Made by a program: the position numbers and the translations under genes. A model generated the notes under the pieces. That model was not told the origin of the DNA and searched no databases. It was given only the letters and a program-made list of their open reading frames with translations. Positions 1 to 7,191 of a stretch of 58,700 nt of DNA are shown here, piece after piece. Every line of letters begins with the position of its first letter. The first letter of the stretch is position 1. Origin of the DNA: an uncultured Erythrobacter sp. (GTDB lineage Bacteria > Pseudomonadota > Alphaproteobacteria > Sphingomonadales > Sphingomonadaceae); NCBI GenBank assembly GCA_938015255.1, contig CALLQC010000012.1, positions 1-58,700 of the forward strand, in the 5' to 3' direction.

Positions 1-1
1 A

Positions 2-532
2 ATCGAAATCGGTGACACCGTTCATCTGGGCTATGTCGACCAGTCGCGTGATGATCTGACCGCGAGCAATAACGTATGGGAGGAAATCTCCGACGGGCTC
101 GATTACATGCAGGTCAACGGCCACGACACCTCGACCCGCGCTTACGTCGGCGCGTTCAACTTCAAGGGCGCGGACCAGCAGAAAAACGTCGGCAAGCTTT
201 CCGGCGGCGAACGCAACCGCGTGCACATGGCGAAAATGCTCAAGCAAGGCGGCAACGTCCTGCTGCTGGACGAGCCGACCAACGATCTGGACGTCGAAAC
301 CCTCGGCGCGCTCGAAGACGCGATCGAAAACTTCGCCGGCTGCGCCGTGGTAATCTCGCACGACCGCTTCTTCCTGGACCGTCTGGCGACCCATATTCTG
401 GCGTTTGAGGGCAACTCACACGTCGAGTGGTTCGAGGGCAACTTCGAGGCTTACGAGGAAGATAAGCGGCGGCGTCTGGGTGACGCGGCGGATCGGCCTA
501 CGCGGTTGGCTTATAAGAAGCTGACGCGTTAA
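2..532 (+). CDS. ettA: EttA, energy-dependent translational throttle ABC-F protein (3' part)
   Basis: This is the C-terminal 176 residues of an ABC-F ATPase; the reading frame is open to the left edge, so the start lies outside. Visible are the ABC signature [13 protein letters not shown], Walker [12 protein letters not shown] and the switch histidine in [11 protein letters not shown], all in the second nucleotide-binding domain. ABC-F proteins of the EttA type bind the ribosomal E site and gate early elongation according to ATP/ADP level. The C-terminus (AYKKLTR) fits EttA rather than Uup, which carries a coiled-coil tail. Its TAA stop shares four bases with the convergent DUF4145 gene. Confidence 0.9.
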   Translation: MEIGDTVHLGYVDQSRDDLTASNNVWEEISDGLDYMQVNGHDTSTRAYVGAFNFKGADQQKNVGKLSGGERNRVHMAKMLKQGGNVLLLDEPTNDLDVETLGALEDAIENFAGCAVVISHDRFFLDRLATHILAFEGNSHVEWFEGNFEAYEEDKRRRLGDAADRPTRLAYKKLTR

Positions 533-1179
533 TCTTCGGCTGCCTTGGCCGCTTCGATTCCTCTTTGTATCCGCGCAGTCAAAACAAAAAGAAAGTTTCC
601 CAGCGCTTCAGCAAAATCGACGGATTGTCGAGCTTCCTCTTCGGTAACGTGTGGGTTGTCACCGTCAGCATGTCTCGGACGGTTCGAACCTAGCCTTACC
701 TCATGGGCCCAGTCGGCCATGCCTTGGGTGAGAATGCCGTTGGATAGCGCTTGATCTATCCTGGAATACAGCGACCCCTCAGTTAAGCCCTTTGCCTTAA
801 GCATCGCGTCCACCGACGAACCGGCCATCACCGCCGAGGCGTCCGGCGCATGAATGGTATCCATAGCCTGCTGCAGAAACTTCCGAGCCACCTCTGGAAT
901 ATCATCAGCAGCCGAAGGAGTTTTTGGAAATACTAAGTCGGGGCGGTCCAAAAGATCTGCATCATAGGTGGTCGAATTTGACATTGCGACTATGACGCCG
1001 CCACAACTACTACAACAGAATGCGCCCCAATGCCGTTCAGACGCAAAGGCTGCATCGCTACCTTTCGTCGTTCCAGCCCATTTGACGGGGAGATATGGCG
1101 ATGCCACTCCGCAATGAGGACACCGTCGAATGGCGTTGAGTGTTGGCGGGTTAGGGATCTGACTCGTTGAGTTTCGCAT
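529..1179 (-). CDS. DUF4145 domain protein with N-terminal zinc ribbon
   Basis: The 216-residue protein opens with a zinc-ribbon-like set of cysteines (CPHCG near residue 21 and CCSSCG near residue 55). The C-terminal half matches the DUF4145 pattern: an Ala-rich helix, [18 protein letters not shown], then [19 protein letters not shown]4145 modules occur alone and fused to restriction or abortive-infection proteins; their biochemical role is not settled. It is soluble, with no signal peptide. It converges on ettA with a four-base overlap and is followed upstream by a repeat-bearing intergenic stretch. Confidence 0.75.
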   Translation of the reverse strand: MRNSTSQIPNPPTLNAIRRCPHCGVASPYLPVKWAGTTKGSDAAFASERHWGAFCCSSCGGVIVAMSNSTTYDADLLDRPDLVFPKTPSAADDIPEVARKFLQQAMDTIHAPDASAVMAGSSVDAMLKAKGLTEGSLYSRIDQALSNGILTQGMADWAHEVRLGSNRPRHADGDNPHVTEEEARQSVDFAEALGNFLFVLTARIQRGIEAAKAAED

Positions 1180-1225
1180 AGCTGCTAAACTCTATGTTGC
1201 ACACCAAACTGATTTGCAAACCCCG

Positions 1226-1314
1226 GTGACCCGGACTTTATCAGGGGTCCGGCTTCTTGGAGTGTAGTGCAACATATGAAGAGAGCGTGATGCCGGATCA
1301 GGTCCGGCATGACG
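1226..1314. repeat. Intergenic palindromic repeat, copy A
   Basis: This copy contains AGGGGTCCGGCTTCTTG at 1243-1259, a 30-base spacer, then a perfect 8-bp dyad with arms ATGCCGGA (1290-1297) and TCCGGCAT (1303-1310) around TCAGG. Copy B at 1341-1456 has the same order and the same 30-base spacing. Such elements resemble REP/ERIC-like intergenic repeats of alphaproteobacteria. Confidence 0.75.
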
Positions 1315-1340
1315 TGGGAGGGTGTTGAAGATTTGTCCCA

Positions 1341-1456
1341 TATCGTCACCCCAGGAAGCGAAGCTGTGCGCAGCACACTTGATCCGGGGTCCCGCTTCTT
1401 GCGGCGTAGCTCAACGTAAAAAGTAAGCGGGATGCCGAATCAGGTCCGGCATGACG
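1341..1456. repeat. Intergenic palindromic repeat, copy B
   Basis: This copy contains CGGGGTCCCGCTTCTTG at 1385-1401, a 30-base spacer, then the dyad ATGCCGAA (1432-1439), TCAGG, TCCGGCAT (1445-1452), with one mismatch in the arms. ACTTGATCCGGGGT just before it forms the second conserved block. It ends a few bases downstream of the GIY-YIG gene stop. Confidence 0.75.
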
Positions 1457-1463
1457 AGATTTG

Positions 1464-1757
1464 TCAGGTTCCCGCCAAGTGATGAAATAGATCATTCCAA
1501 TCGGGGTTGGTCTTCTCGATCAACTCGAATTTCCATTCACGGCGCCAGCGCTTGAGGCGTTTTTCGAAGGTTATGGCTTCTTCGATACTCGCGAAACGGT
1601 CAGCCCAGACCAGTCGCGTCAAGCCGTAGCGCGCGCAAAAGTCCGAGCCTTCGCCTGCGCCATGCTGGTTCACTCGCGCAGCCAGATCAGCCGTCACGCC
1701 AACGTAAATCGTTCCGCGATAGCGGTCCGCCATCATGTAGACCCAGCCGCCTTGCAT
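1464..1757 (-). CDS. GIY-YIG nuclease family protein
   Basis: This single-domain GIY-YIG protein of about 97 residues begins GGWVYMMADRYRGTIYVGV, which holds the paired GIY-like (WVY) and YIG-like (IYVG) strands. It continues with the conserved Arg (DLAARV) and the Glu-bearing EEAITFEKRLKRW segment. Size and sequence fit the stand-alone YhbQ/UPF0213-type group. The frame stays open upstream, but homologs begin at the chosen Met (GGA about seven bases before it) or at the Met four codons earlier (1769). Two palindromic repeats lie immediately after its stop. The substrate is unknown; structure-specific DNA cleavage is a family-based inference. Confidence 0.8.
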   Translation of the reverse strand: MQGGWVYMMADRYRGTIYVGVTADLAARVNQHGAGEGSDFCARYGLTRLVWADRFASIEEAITFEKRLKRWRREWKFELIEKTNPDWNDLFHHLAGT

Positions 1758-1769
1758 TTCGCGATCCAT

Positions 1770-2028
1770 TTTAGTCGGTTCAACGGAATCGGAACCACCG
1801 GTCAAGTGTGCTTCGCACAGCTGCGCTTCCCGGTGTGACGCAAGAATGCGCGCGATGCATTTTCCTACTCGCGCCGGGCCCGCTATCTGCCACCGGATGG
1901 CAAAAGCGCGCACCACTATTTTGAAATCACTCGAAAAACAGCGCCGCGCACGTCCCGGAAATTTTGTCTCAGGACAGTGTTCCATGTGTTCCATCCTGTT
2001 GGACTTCAGCATCTGGAGCGAGGCGGAA
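1770..2028. other. Intergenic stretch without a recognisable gene
   Basis: About 260 bases between the GIY-YIG gene and the flavoprotein gene. The minus frame is open but its translation looks like no protein family. A 9-base unit, GTGTTCCAT, is repeated in tandem near 1978-1996. I see no tRNA fold or clear promoter. Confidence 0.4.
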
Positions 2029-2610
2029 TCAGGGGCTTAGCCACCTGCCCTGCCATTCATCCCCGTCACGATCGAACTGCGCACGGACGTGGCCGGTGTG
2101 TTTGAGGTAGAACCAGTCGAGGGTCTCAAGCCGGATCTTGACGATGCCGAAGTTGGGGCGTGCAGGGATGGTCTGCTCGTCGGTGGGTTCAACACCCTCG
2201 AACGCGGCGGGCAGGCCCGACGTCGGCTGATCGGAAACAGCGCCCGGGCCGTCACCCAGATAACAGCGGCGTGCGAAGTTGGCGCTCGCCTGCCATGCCG
2301 CGTCTGCCTCTGCCCCATTGCGCAACACTGCACCATGACCGCGCACGCGGATCTGCAGCTTGGCCGCCTTGTCATAGAACAGCACGGCCATGCGCGGATC
2401 GGCGTCAATCGCGGCGACCTTTGGCGCGCGCGTATCGGTATGAAAGCGCAGGGTCCACGCATTGCTGTCAAACGCGCGCAGCACCATGATGCGCGCATCG
2501 ACATCGCCGGTGACGACTACCGGCGCGTGCATCGGCACCTTGCGGTCGCTTGCAGCGGTGGTCAATCGGTCGCCAATGTCGCGGCGGATGTCGGTCAGGC
2601 TCATGAGCAT
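2029..2610 (-). CDS. Pyridoxamine 5'-phosphate oxidase family flavoprotein
   Basis: This 193-residue PNPOx-like split-barrel protein has the typical run ARIMVLRAFDSNAWTLRFHTD, then RMAVLFYD and LQIRVRGHGAVL, which form the FMN-binding barrel. It ends in the WFYLKH...DEWQGRWLSP tail common to the Alr4036-type subgroup. The subgroup binds FMN or F420 and its substrates are mostly undefined, so PdxH activity is not claimed. Two in-frame ATGs (2610 and 2604) are possible starts and neither has a strong ribosome site. Confidence 0.8.
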   Translation of the reverse strand: MLMSLTDIRRDIGDRLTTAASDRKVPMHAPVVVTGDVDARIMVLRAFDSNAWTLRFHTDTRAPKVAAIDADPRMAVLFYDKAAKLQIRVRGHGAVLRNGAEADAAWQASANFARRCYLGDGPGAVSDQPTSGLPAAFEGVEPTDEQTIPARPNFGIVKIRLETLDWFYLKHTGHVRAQFDRDGDEWQGRWLSP

Positions 2611-2798
2611 GGATGTGCTTTTGGCGCTTTGGAAGGGATGGTCAAGGCGTTCAGGAAAACGTCTCCAAACATGAACGTAAGCCTAAACGATCGGTTAAGG
2701 CACGGGTCAGCGACTCGTGCCTAGAAGCAATGCATCAACGCACAACAATGCGTTTCAATCATGCCGTGAGTGGTGGGGCGGCGACACAGGAGGCACTC

Positions 2799-3971
2799 AT
2801 GAATCTATCCCTTTTGATGAAAGGAAGCGCGCTATCCGCGCTCGCTTTCGCGCTGGCACTGGTCGCTCCGCCCGAACAGGCGCATGCGGCTAGCGGCGCT
2901 GTCGAGGCAGAAGGCTTCGCCGAGAACGCTCAGCCCGATACGCGCCGCGAACGCCGTGGTGAGCGTCGCAGCGAACGACGCAGCGAACGTCGTACAGAAC
3001 GCCGCGCCAATCGCGGTGAACGCCGCGAGGTCCGGCAGGAAAGCCGCGGCCAGCGCCGCGAGGCCCGTCAGGAACGGCGCGTCGAACGGCCCGTCCAGCG
3101 TCAGGATAACCGGTCGCAGCGCCGCCAGGCACGCCAGGAAAGCGTCCGTGCAGTGGAACGCGCCGAACGCCGCGTCGGCAATCGCGACCAGTGGCAGAAC
3201 CGCGGTGAGCGCGCCCGCGCCTATCGCGAAGTCCGCCAGCCTGAAAGGCGCGCTGAACGCAGAGCCGAGCGCAGGGCTGAGCGTAGGGACGAACGCACCG
3301 ATCGCCGCACCGACCGCAGGGTCGAGCGCCGCAGTGAACGCGTTGATCGCCGGGCGGATCGCCGCGGTCAGCCGGTCAACCGCCGCTCCGATCGGCCGGT
3401 CGTTGTGGGGCGCGATCGCGATTTCCGCGATGGTGTAAGGTCTGAACGGCGCACTGAGCGCAGAGCCGAGCGCCGCCGGGACTACCGTGATGACCGGCGC
3501 GATGTCCGCCGTGACCAGCGCCGCGGCTACCGCAACGGCTATCGGGATGCGCGCCGCGATGTCCGCCGCGATCGCCGTCATGCCTATCGCAGCGACCGTG
3601 GATGGCGGGACAATCGCTACTCCTATGGCCGCGGATACCGCGACGCCCGCCGCGACTTCCGCCGGTGGAACCGCAGCTGGCGCGACAACCGCCGCTTTGG
3701 CTGGTCACGCTATCGCCATGCGAACCGCAGCATCTTCCGCCTGGGCCGTTACTACGCGCCGTTTCACGGACACCGCTACAGCCGGATCGGCATCGGGTTC
3801 TATCTCGATAACCTGTTCTTCGGTTCGCGCTACTGGATCAACGACCCCTGGCAGTACCGCCTGCCGGATGTCTACGGCCCCTATCGCTGGGTGAGGTATT
3901 ACGACGATGTGGTTCTCGTCGACCTCTACACAGGTGAGGTGGTGGATGTGATCTACGACTTCTTCTGGTGA
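2799..3971 (+). CDS. RcnB-like periplasmic protein with a long Arg-rich repeat region
   Basis: The start is fixed by AGGAGG at 2788-2793. The 390-residue product has a Sec signal peptide (Lys8, hydrophobic core, cleavage near AHA at residue 30). A very long Arg-rich, low-complexity region follows: 26 of residues 49-108 are Arg, in ERR/DRR units. The C-terminus is the RcnB fold, recognisable by WQYRLPDVYGPYRWVRYYDD and the final valine-rich strands. In Escherichia coli RcnB modulates nickel/cobalt export. Whether this homolog handles metal is unknown; the cationic region suggests binding to an anionic envelope polymer. A GC hairpin follows the stop. Confidence 0.8.
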   Translation: MNLSLLMKGSALSALAFALALVAPPEQAHAASGAVEAEGFAENAQPDTRRERRGERRSERRSERRTERRANRGERREVRQESRGQRREARQERRVERPVQRQDNRSQRRQARQESVRAVERAERRVGNRDQWQNRGERARAYREVRQPERRAERRAERRAERRDERTDRRTDRRVERRSERVDRRADRRGQPVNRRSDRPVVVGRDRDFRDGVRSERRTERRAERRRDYRDDRRDVRRDQRRGYRNGYRDARRDVRRDRRHAYRSDRGWRDNRYSYGRGYRDARRDFRRWNRSWRDNRRFGWSRYRHANRSIFRLGRYYAPFHGHRYSRIGIGFYLDNLFFGSRYWINDPWQYRLPDVYGPYRWVRYYDDVVLVDLYTGEVVDVIYDFFW

Positions 3972-3992
3972 TCCCCTGACCAGAAGGCACAG

Positions 3993-4027
3993 CAGGCCCC
4001 CGTTGGAGCGGATCCGGCGGGGGCCTG
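3993..4027 (+). terminator. Hairpin terminator after the RcnB-like gene
   Basis: CAGGCCCCCG (3993-4002) pairs perfectly with CGGGGGCCTG (4018-4027). The following GCTTTG gives only a short T run, so termination may be partial. Confidence 0.6.
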
Positions 4028-4081
4028 GCTTTGATCCGTATGACGGCTTGCACGAACCCAGCGACTTGGTAATCAGCAGCC

Positions 4082-4750
4082 ATGCCACAGACATCTGCGA
4101 TTCCCGATCAGGCAGCCCTGAAGCGCCTAGGCAAGAGCGTGCGGGACCGGCTGAACGCCGATCCGGGTGCGTACCGGATCGATACCGACAAGGCAGATAT
4201 GTACGCGATCGGGGATTTCCTGAGTGCGGCGGAGTGCGAACGGCTGTGTGTCATGATCGACCTTATCGCGCGGCCATCCTCGCTTCATGAGCTTGGGTAC
4301 GAAAGCGGGTTCCGCACCTCGTATTCCGGCGATCTTGACCCGACCGACAGCTTTGTGATGGGCATTTCGCGCCGGATTGACGACCTGTTGGGTATGAACT
4401 CTGTATGCGGCGAAGCGATCCAGGGACAACGGTATCTGCCCGGCCAGCAGTTCAAGCCGCACAATGACTGGTTCTACACATCTGAGAGATACTGGGAGCT
4501 GGAGCGCAAGCGTGGCGGTCAGCGATGCTGGACAGCGATGGCTTACCTCAACGAGGTACAGGAAGGGGGCGGAACGCATTTTACCGAGATCGGCATCAAT
4601 ATCGAACCAAAGCCCGGCGTGCTGCTTGTCTGGAACAACGCAACGCCCGACGGCGTGCCAAACGAAGCGACGATGCACGCCGGAACCCCGGTCGTGAAAG
4701 GCAGCAAATATGTCATCACGAAATGGTATCGCACACGCGAATGGAAGTGA
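4082..4750 (+). CDS. 2-oxoglutarate/Fe(II)-dependent prolyl 4-hydroxylase-type oxygenase
   Basis: The 222-residue protein has the double-stranded beta-helix signature of the prolyl 4-hydroxylase alpha-subunit group. His127 and Asp129 (KPHNDWF) form the HxD pair, His199 (MHAGTPV) is the distal iron ligand and Lys209 (KGSKYVITKW) is placed to bind 2-oxoglutarate. GGGTHF at 162-167 and LLVWNN near 181 are also typical. Bacterial members hydroxylate proline in proteins such as EF-Tu or small substrates; the target here is unknown. No signal peptide is seen. It converges with lysK, three bases apart. Confidence 0.85.
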   Translation: MPQTSAIPDQAALKRLGKSVRDRLNADPGAYRIDTDKADMYAIGDFLSAAECERLCVMIDLIARPSSLHELGYESGFRTSYSGDLDPTDSFVMGISRRIDDLLGMNSVCGEAIQGQRYLPGQQFKPHNDWFYTSERYWELERKRGGQRCWTAMAYLNEVQEGGGTHFTEIGINIEPKPGVLLVWNNATPDGVPNEATMHAGTPVVKGSKYVITKWYRTREWK

Positions 4751-4753
4751 CCG

Positions 4754-6388
4754 CTAGGCTCGGCCGAGAGCCTCGGCGATCAGTTTGCGGCTCGGCTCTA
4801 TACCGTAAAGCGTGATGAAACTGCCCATCCGCGGCCCCTGCTCACTGCCCAGCAGCGTTTCATAGAGCGCCCGGAACCAGTCGCGCAGGTTTTCGAAACC
4901 CAGCTCCTCGCGCTTGCCAATCTCGTAGACGATTGTTTGCAAATCTTCCGCTGAAATACCAGGCGCGACGGATGCCAGTTCTGCGTCGAGCGCCTTTAGA
5001 GCAGCGACTTCATTCCCTGCCGGAGCGCGCTTATGAAGTGTTGGAGCAACAAAGTCGCGGTTGTAATTGATTGCCTTGGTCACAAGCAGATCAAGCGCGG
5101 GATGCGCTGCCGGGTCGGCATTTTCGACATAGTTGCCGAGATATGACCACACCGCCTCACGGCTCGCCTCTGCACCCAGCACTCCGACAAGATTGAGAAG
5201 CAGGCTGAAAGGAACCGGCAGGCTTTCCCCTGCTCCGGGAGCCTCGATGCCCTCAAAACCGCCATTAGCACGCGCAAGGTGCCACACCGGATTGCCGAGC
5301 TGCTTGTCAAGCGGCTGCTCCGCAAGGCGTTCTCTGAACTGCCAGTAATCGTCGATCGCGCGAGGTATCACGCCCCCATGGAGCTGCTTTGCGCTCTTGG
5401 GATTGGGGAAAATATAAAAACCAAGGCTCTGGTCGCTACCATATTCAAGCCACTCTTCAATCGACAGACCATTGCCCTTGGATTTCGAGATTTTCTCTCC
5501 GTTCTCATCCAGGAACATCTCATAGATCAGACCCTCGGGCTTCCGCCCGCCGAGCACCTTTGTGATCTTGCCCGATTGCACGCCGCTATCAGTCAGGTCC
5601 TTGCCATACATCTCGTAGTCGACGCCGAGCGCGTACCAGCGCATCGCCCAGTCGACCTTCCATTGCAGCTTGGACATGCCGCCCAGCGCCGATTGCTCAA
5701 CCGCACTGCCATCCTCGTCCGTGAAGCGGATCATCCCGGCCTCGGCGTCGACCACTTCGACCGGCACTTGAAGCACCCGCCCACTGACAGGGCTGATCGG
5801 AAGGATCGGCGAATAGGTCTGCCGCCGCTCTTCGCGCAAGGTCGGCAGCATGATGTCGAGAATATCCTGATTCTTGCGCAGAACCTGCCGCAGCGCGTCG
5901 TCAAACCGGCCGGAATTGTACATGTCGTTCGCAGCGATGAATTCATAGTCGAATCCGAAGCGATCCAGGAACTCGCGCAGCATCGCATTGTTATGTGCGG
6001 CGAAGCTTTCATGCCCTGCTTCGAACGGATCGGGAATGCGCGACAATGGCTTATGCAAGTTTTGCTCTAGCAGGTGGGCATTGGGCACGTTGTCGGGCAC
6101 CTTGCGAAGGCCGTCCATATCATCAGAAAATGCAACCAGACGCGTTCGCCCATCTTCCGGCTTCGCGCCAATCAGCGCTTCGAATGCGCGCCGCACGAGC
6201 GTGGTGCGCAGCACTTCCTGAAATGTGCCGATATGCGGCAAGCCAGACGGACCATAACCGGTCTCGAACAACACAGGGGAGCCGTCAGGCTTTATGCCAT
6301 CGGGATAGCGTTTCAGCAGACGCTGCGCCTCCTGAAAGGGCCAGGCCTTGGAATTGCGAGCGGCTTCGATAAGCGTGTTGTCAGTCAT
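4754..6388 (-). CDS. lysK: Lysine--tRNA ligase, class I
   Basis: The 544-residue enzyme charges tRNA-Lys. It is the class I form, not the class II LysS: the HIGH-type motif reads PHIGT at residues 51-55 and the KMSKS-type motif reads KISKSKG near residue 297. Class I LysRS is standard in archaea and most alphaproteobacteria. The start MTDNTLIEAARNSKAWPF matches the usual N-terminus; 17 further in-frame codons upstream are unlikely to be translated. No lysS is seen in the window. It stands alone between convergent and co-directional neighbours. Confidence 0.95.
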   Translation of the reverse strand: MTDNTLIEAARNSKAWPFQEAQRLLKRYPDGIKPDGSPVLFETGYGPSGLPHIGTFQEVLRTTLVRRAFEALIGAKPEDGRTRLVAFSDDMDGLRKVPDNVPNAHLLEQNLHKPLSRIPDPFEAGHESFAAHNNAMLREFLDRFGFDYEFIAANDMYNSGRFDDALRQVLRKNQDILDIMLPTLREERRQTYSPILPISPVSGRVLQVPVEVVDAEAGMIRFTDEDGSAVEQSALGGMSKLQWKVDWAMRWYALGVDYEMYGKDLTDSGVQSGKITKVLGGRKPEGLIYEMFLDENGEKISKSKGNGLSIEEWLEYGSDQSLGFYIFPNPKSAKQLHGGVIPRAIDDYWQFRERLAEQPLDKQLGNPVWHLARANGGFEGIEAPGAGESLPVPFSLLLNLVGVLGAEASREAVWSYLGNYVENADPAAHPALDLLVTKAINYNRDFVAPTLHKRAPAGNEVAALKALDAELASVAPGISAEDLQTIVYEIGKREELGFENLRDWFRALYETLLGSEQGPRMGSFITLYGIEPSRKLIAEALGRA

Positions 6389-6478
6389 AGTACCGCGGCT
6401 TTTATGCTGTGCGCGCAATGTTGCAAGCGCGAAGCGCATTGCACCTGCGATTCCAGTGCCCGAAAAACAGCGGAACTG

Positions 6479-7033
6479 TCAGTCGAATACGGACGGGTCG
6501 GCGTAGCGGCTGTTGACTTTGAAGCGCCGCAACATGCCAGGCATCAGGAAAAGATCGGCAACGAACCAAAGACCCCAAACCGAAAACAGGACCATGCCCA
6601 AAGGCAGCCAAACACCGGTGCAAACGGCTGCACCAACAAACAGGGCGAATTGATAGGCGGCTGTATCATTGGATCCGCAGTAGATGCGGTGAATCGAAAG
6701 GACGCCAAAAAAGTACCACAGCACATAGGCAAGGACGATGTGCCGCTTTTCAGCCGCGCCGAATAACGCAAATCCGCTGAGCTTGGCTGGTCTGGCAGTG
6801 CCCTTTGCGCCCGGCTCCCACATTTTTCCCTGCGATGATTGCGCGCGAGGTTTTTGCGAGCCTACCAGCGGAGTGGCTGCAACTGCGGCGCGTTGTGCAG
6901 CCTTACGCCGGCGTTCGGACGCAAGAAAAGCCTCGCGTTTCTCTGCCAGTTCTGCGCTTGGAAGTTCTGCATCGAACGCGCCTGGATGGCCCGCGGTGAT
7001 ACCGCCGTCTGCACCCTTCCTGCCAAAGCTCAT
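6479..7033 (-). CDS. TM2 domain-containing membrane protein
   Basis: The 184-residue protein starts at MSFGRKG behind GAGGTG. The first 95 residues are soluble, Ala/Lys/Arg-rich. The C-terminal part is a TM2 module: KRHIVLAYVLWYFFGVLSIHRIYCG forms the first helix with its conserved His-Arg-x-Tyr turn, then two more hydrophobic stretches follow. TM2 proteins are small inner-membrane proteins with no agreed function. An in-frame Met eight codons upstream lacks a ribosome site. The gene is upstream of and co-directional with lysK, with about 90 bases between. Confidence 0.75.
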   Translation of the reverse strand: MSFGRKGADGGITAGHPGAFDAELPSAELAEKREAFLASERRRKAAQRAAVAATPLVGSQKPRAQSSQGKMWEPGAKGTARPAKLSGFALFGAAEKRHIVLAYVLWYFFGVLSIHRIYCGSNDTAAYQFALFVGAAVCTGVWLPLGMVLFSVWGLWFVADLFLMPGMLRRFKVNSRYADPSVFD

Positions 7034-7191
7034 CTTGCACCTCTTTGAACGGGGCAATGCTGTACCTTCAAATGGTTAAATCTCTCCTTTGCACCTGCGG
7101 CGCTCGTTGAGTGCCTTTGATTGCAATGGGAGCTGTTGATCCGCGTGATGGGCATGTTTACTTTTCGTTCCGGCTGCCGCATTTCTACGCT

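Noticed and set aside
1185..1376. 63-codon minus-strand frame over repeat copy A
   Set aside because: Its sequence is the translated palindromic repeat; no ribosome site and no protein-like composition.
1464..2012. Longer GIY-YIG reading frame of 182 codons
   Set aside because: The first 80 or so codons match nothing and homologs begin at the GGWVY segment.
1790..2030. Possible tRNA or small RNA in the GIY-YIG upstream gap
   Set aside because: No cloverleaf, no TTCGANTC arm and no clear terminator found.
2832..3581. 249-codon frame antisense to the RcnB-like gene
   Set aside because: Arises from the Arg-codon-rich repeat on the other strand; the sense gene has signal peptide, ribosome site and known domain.
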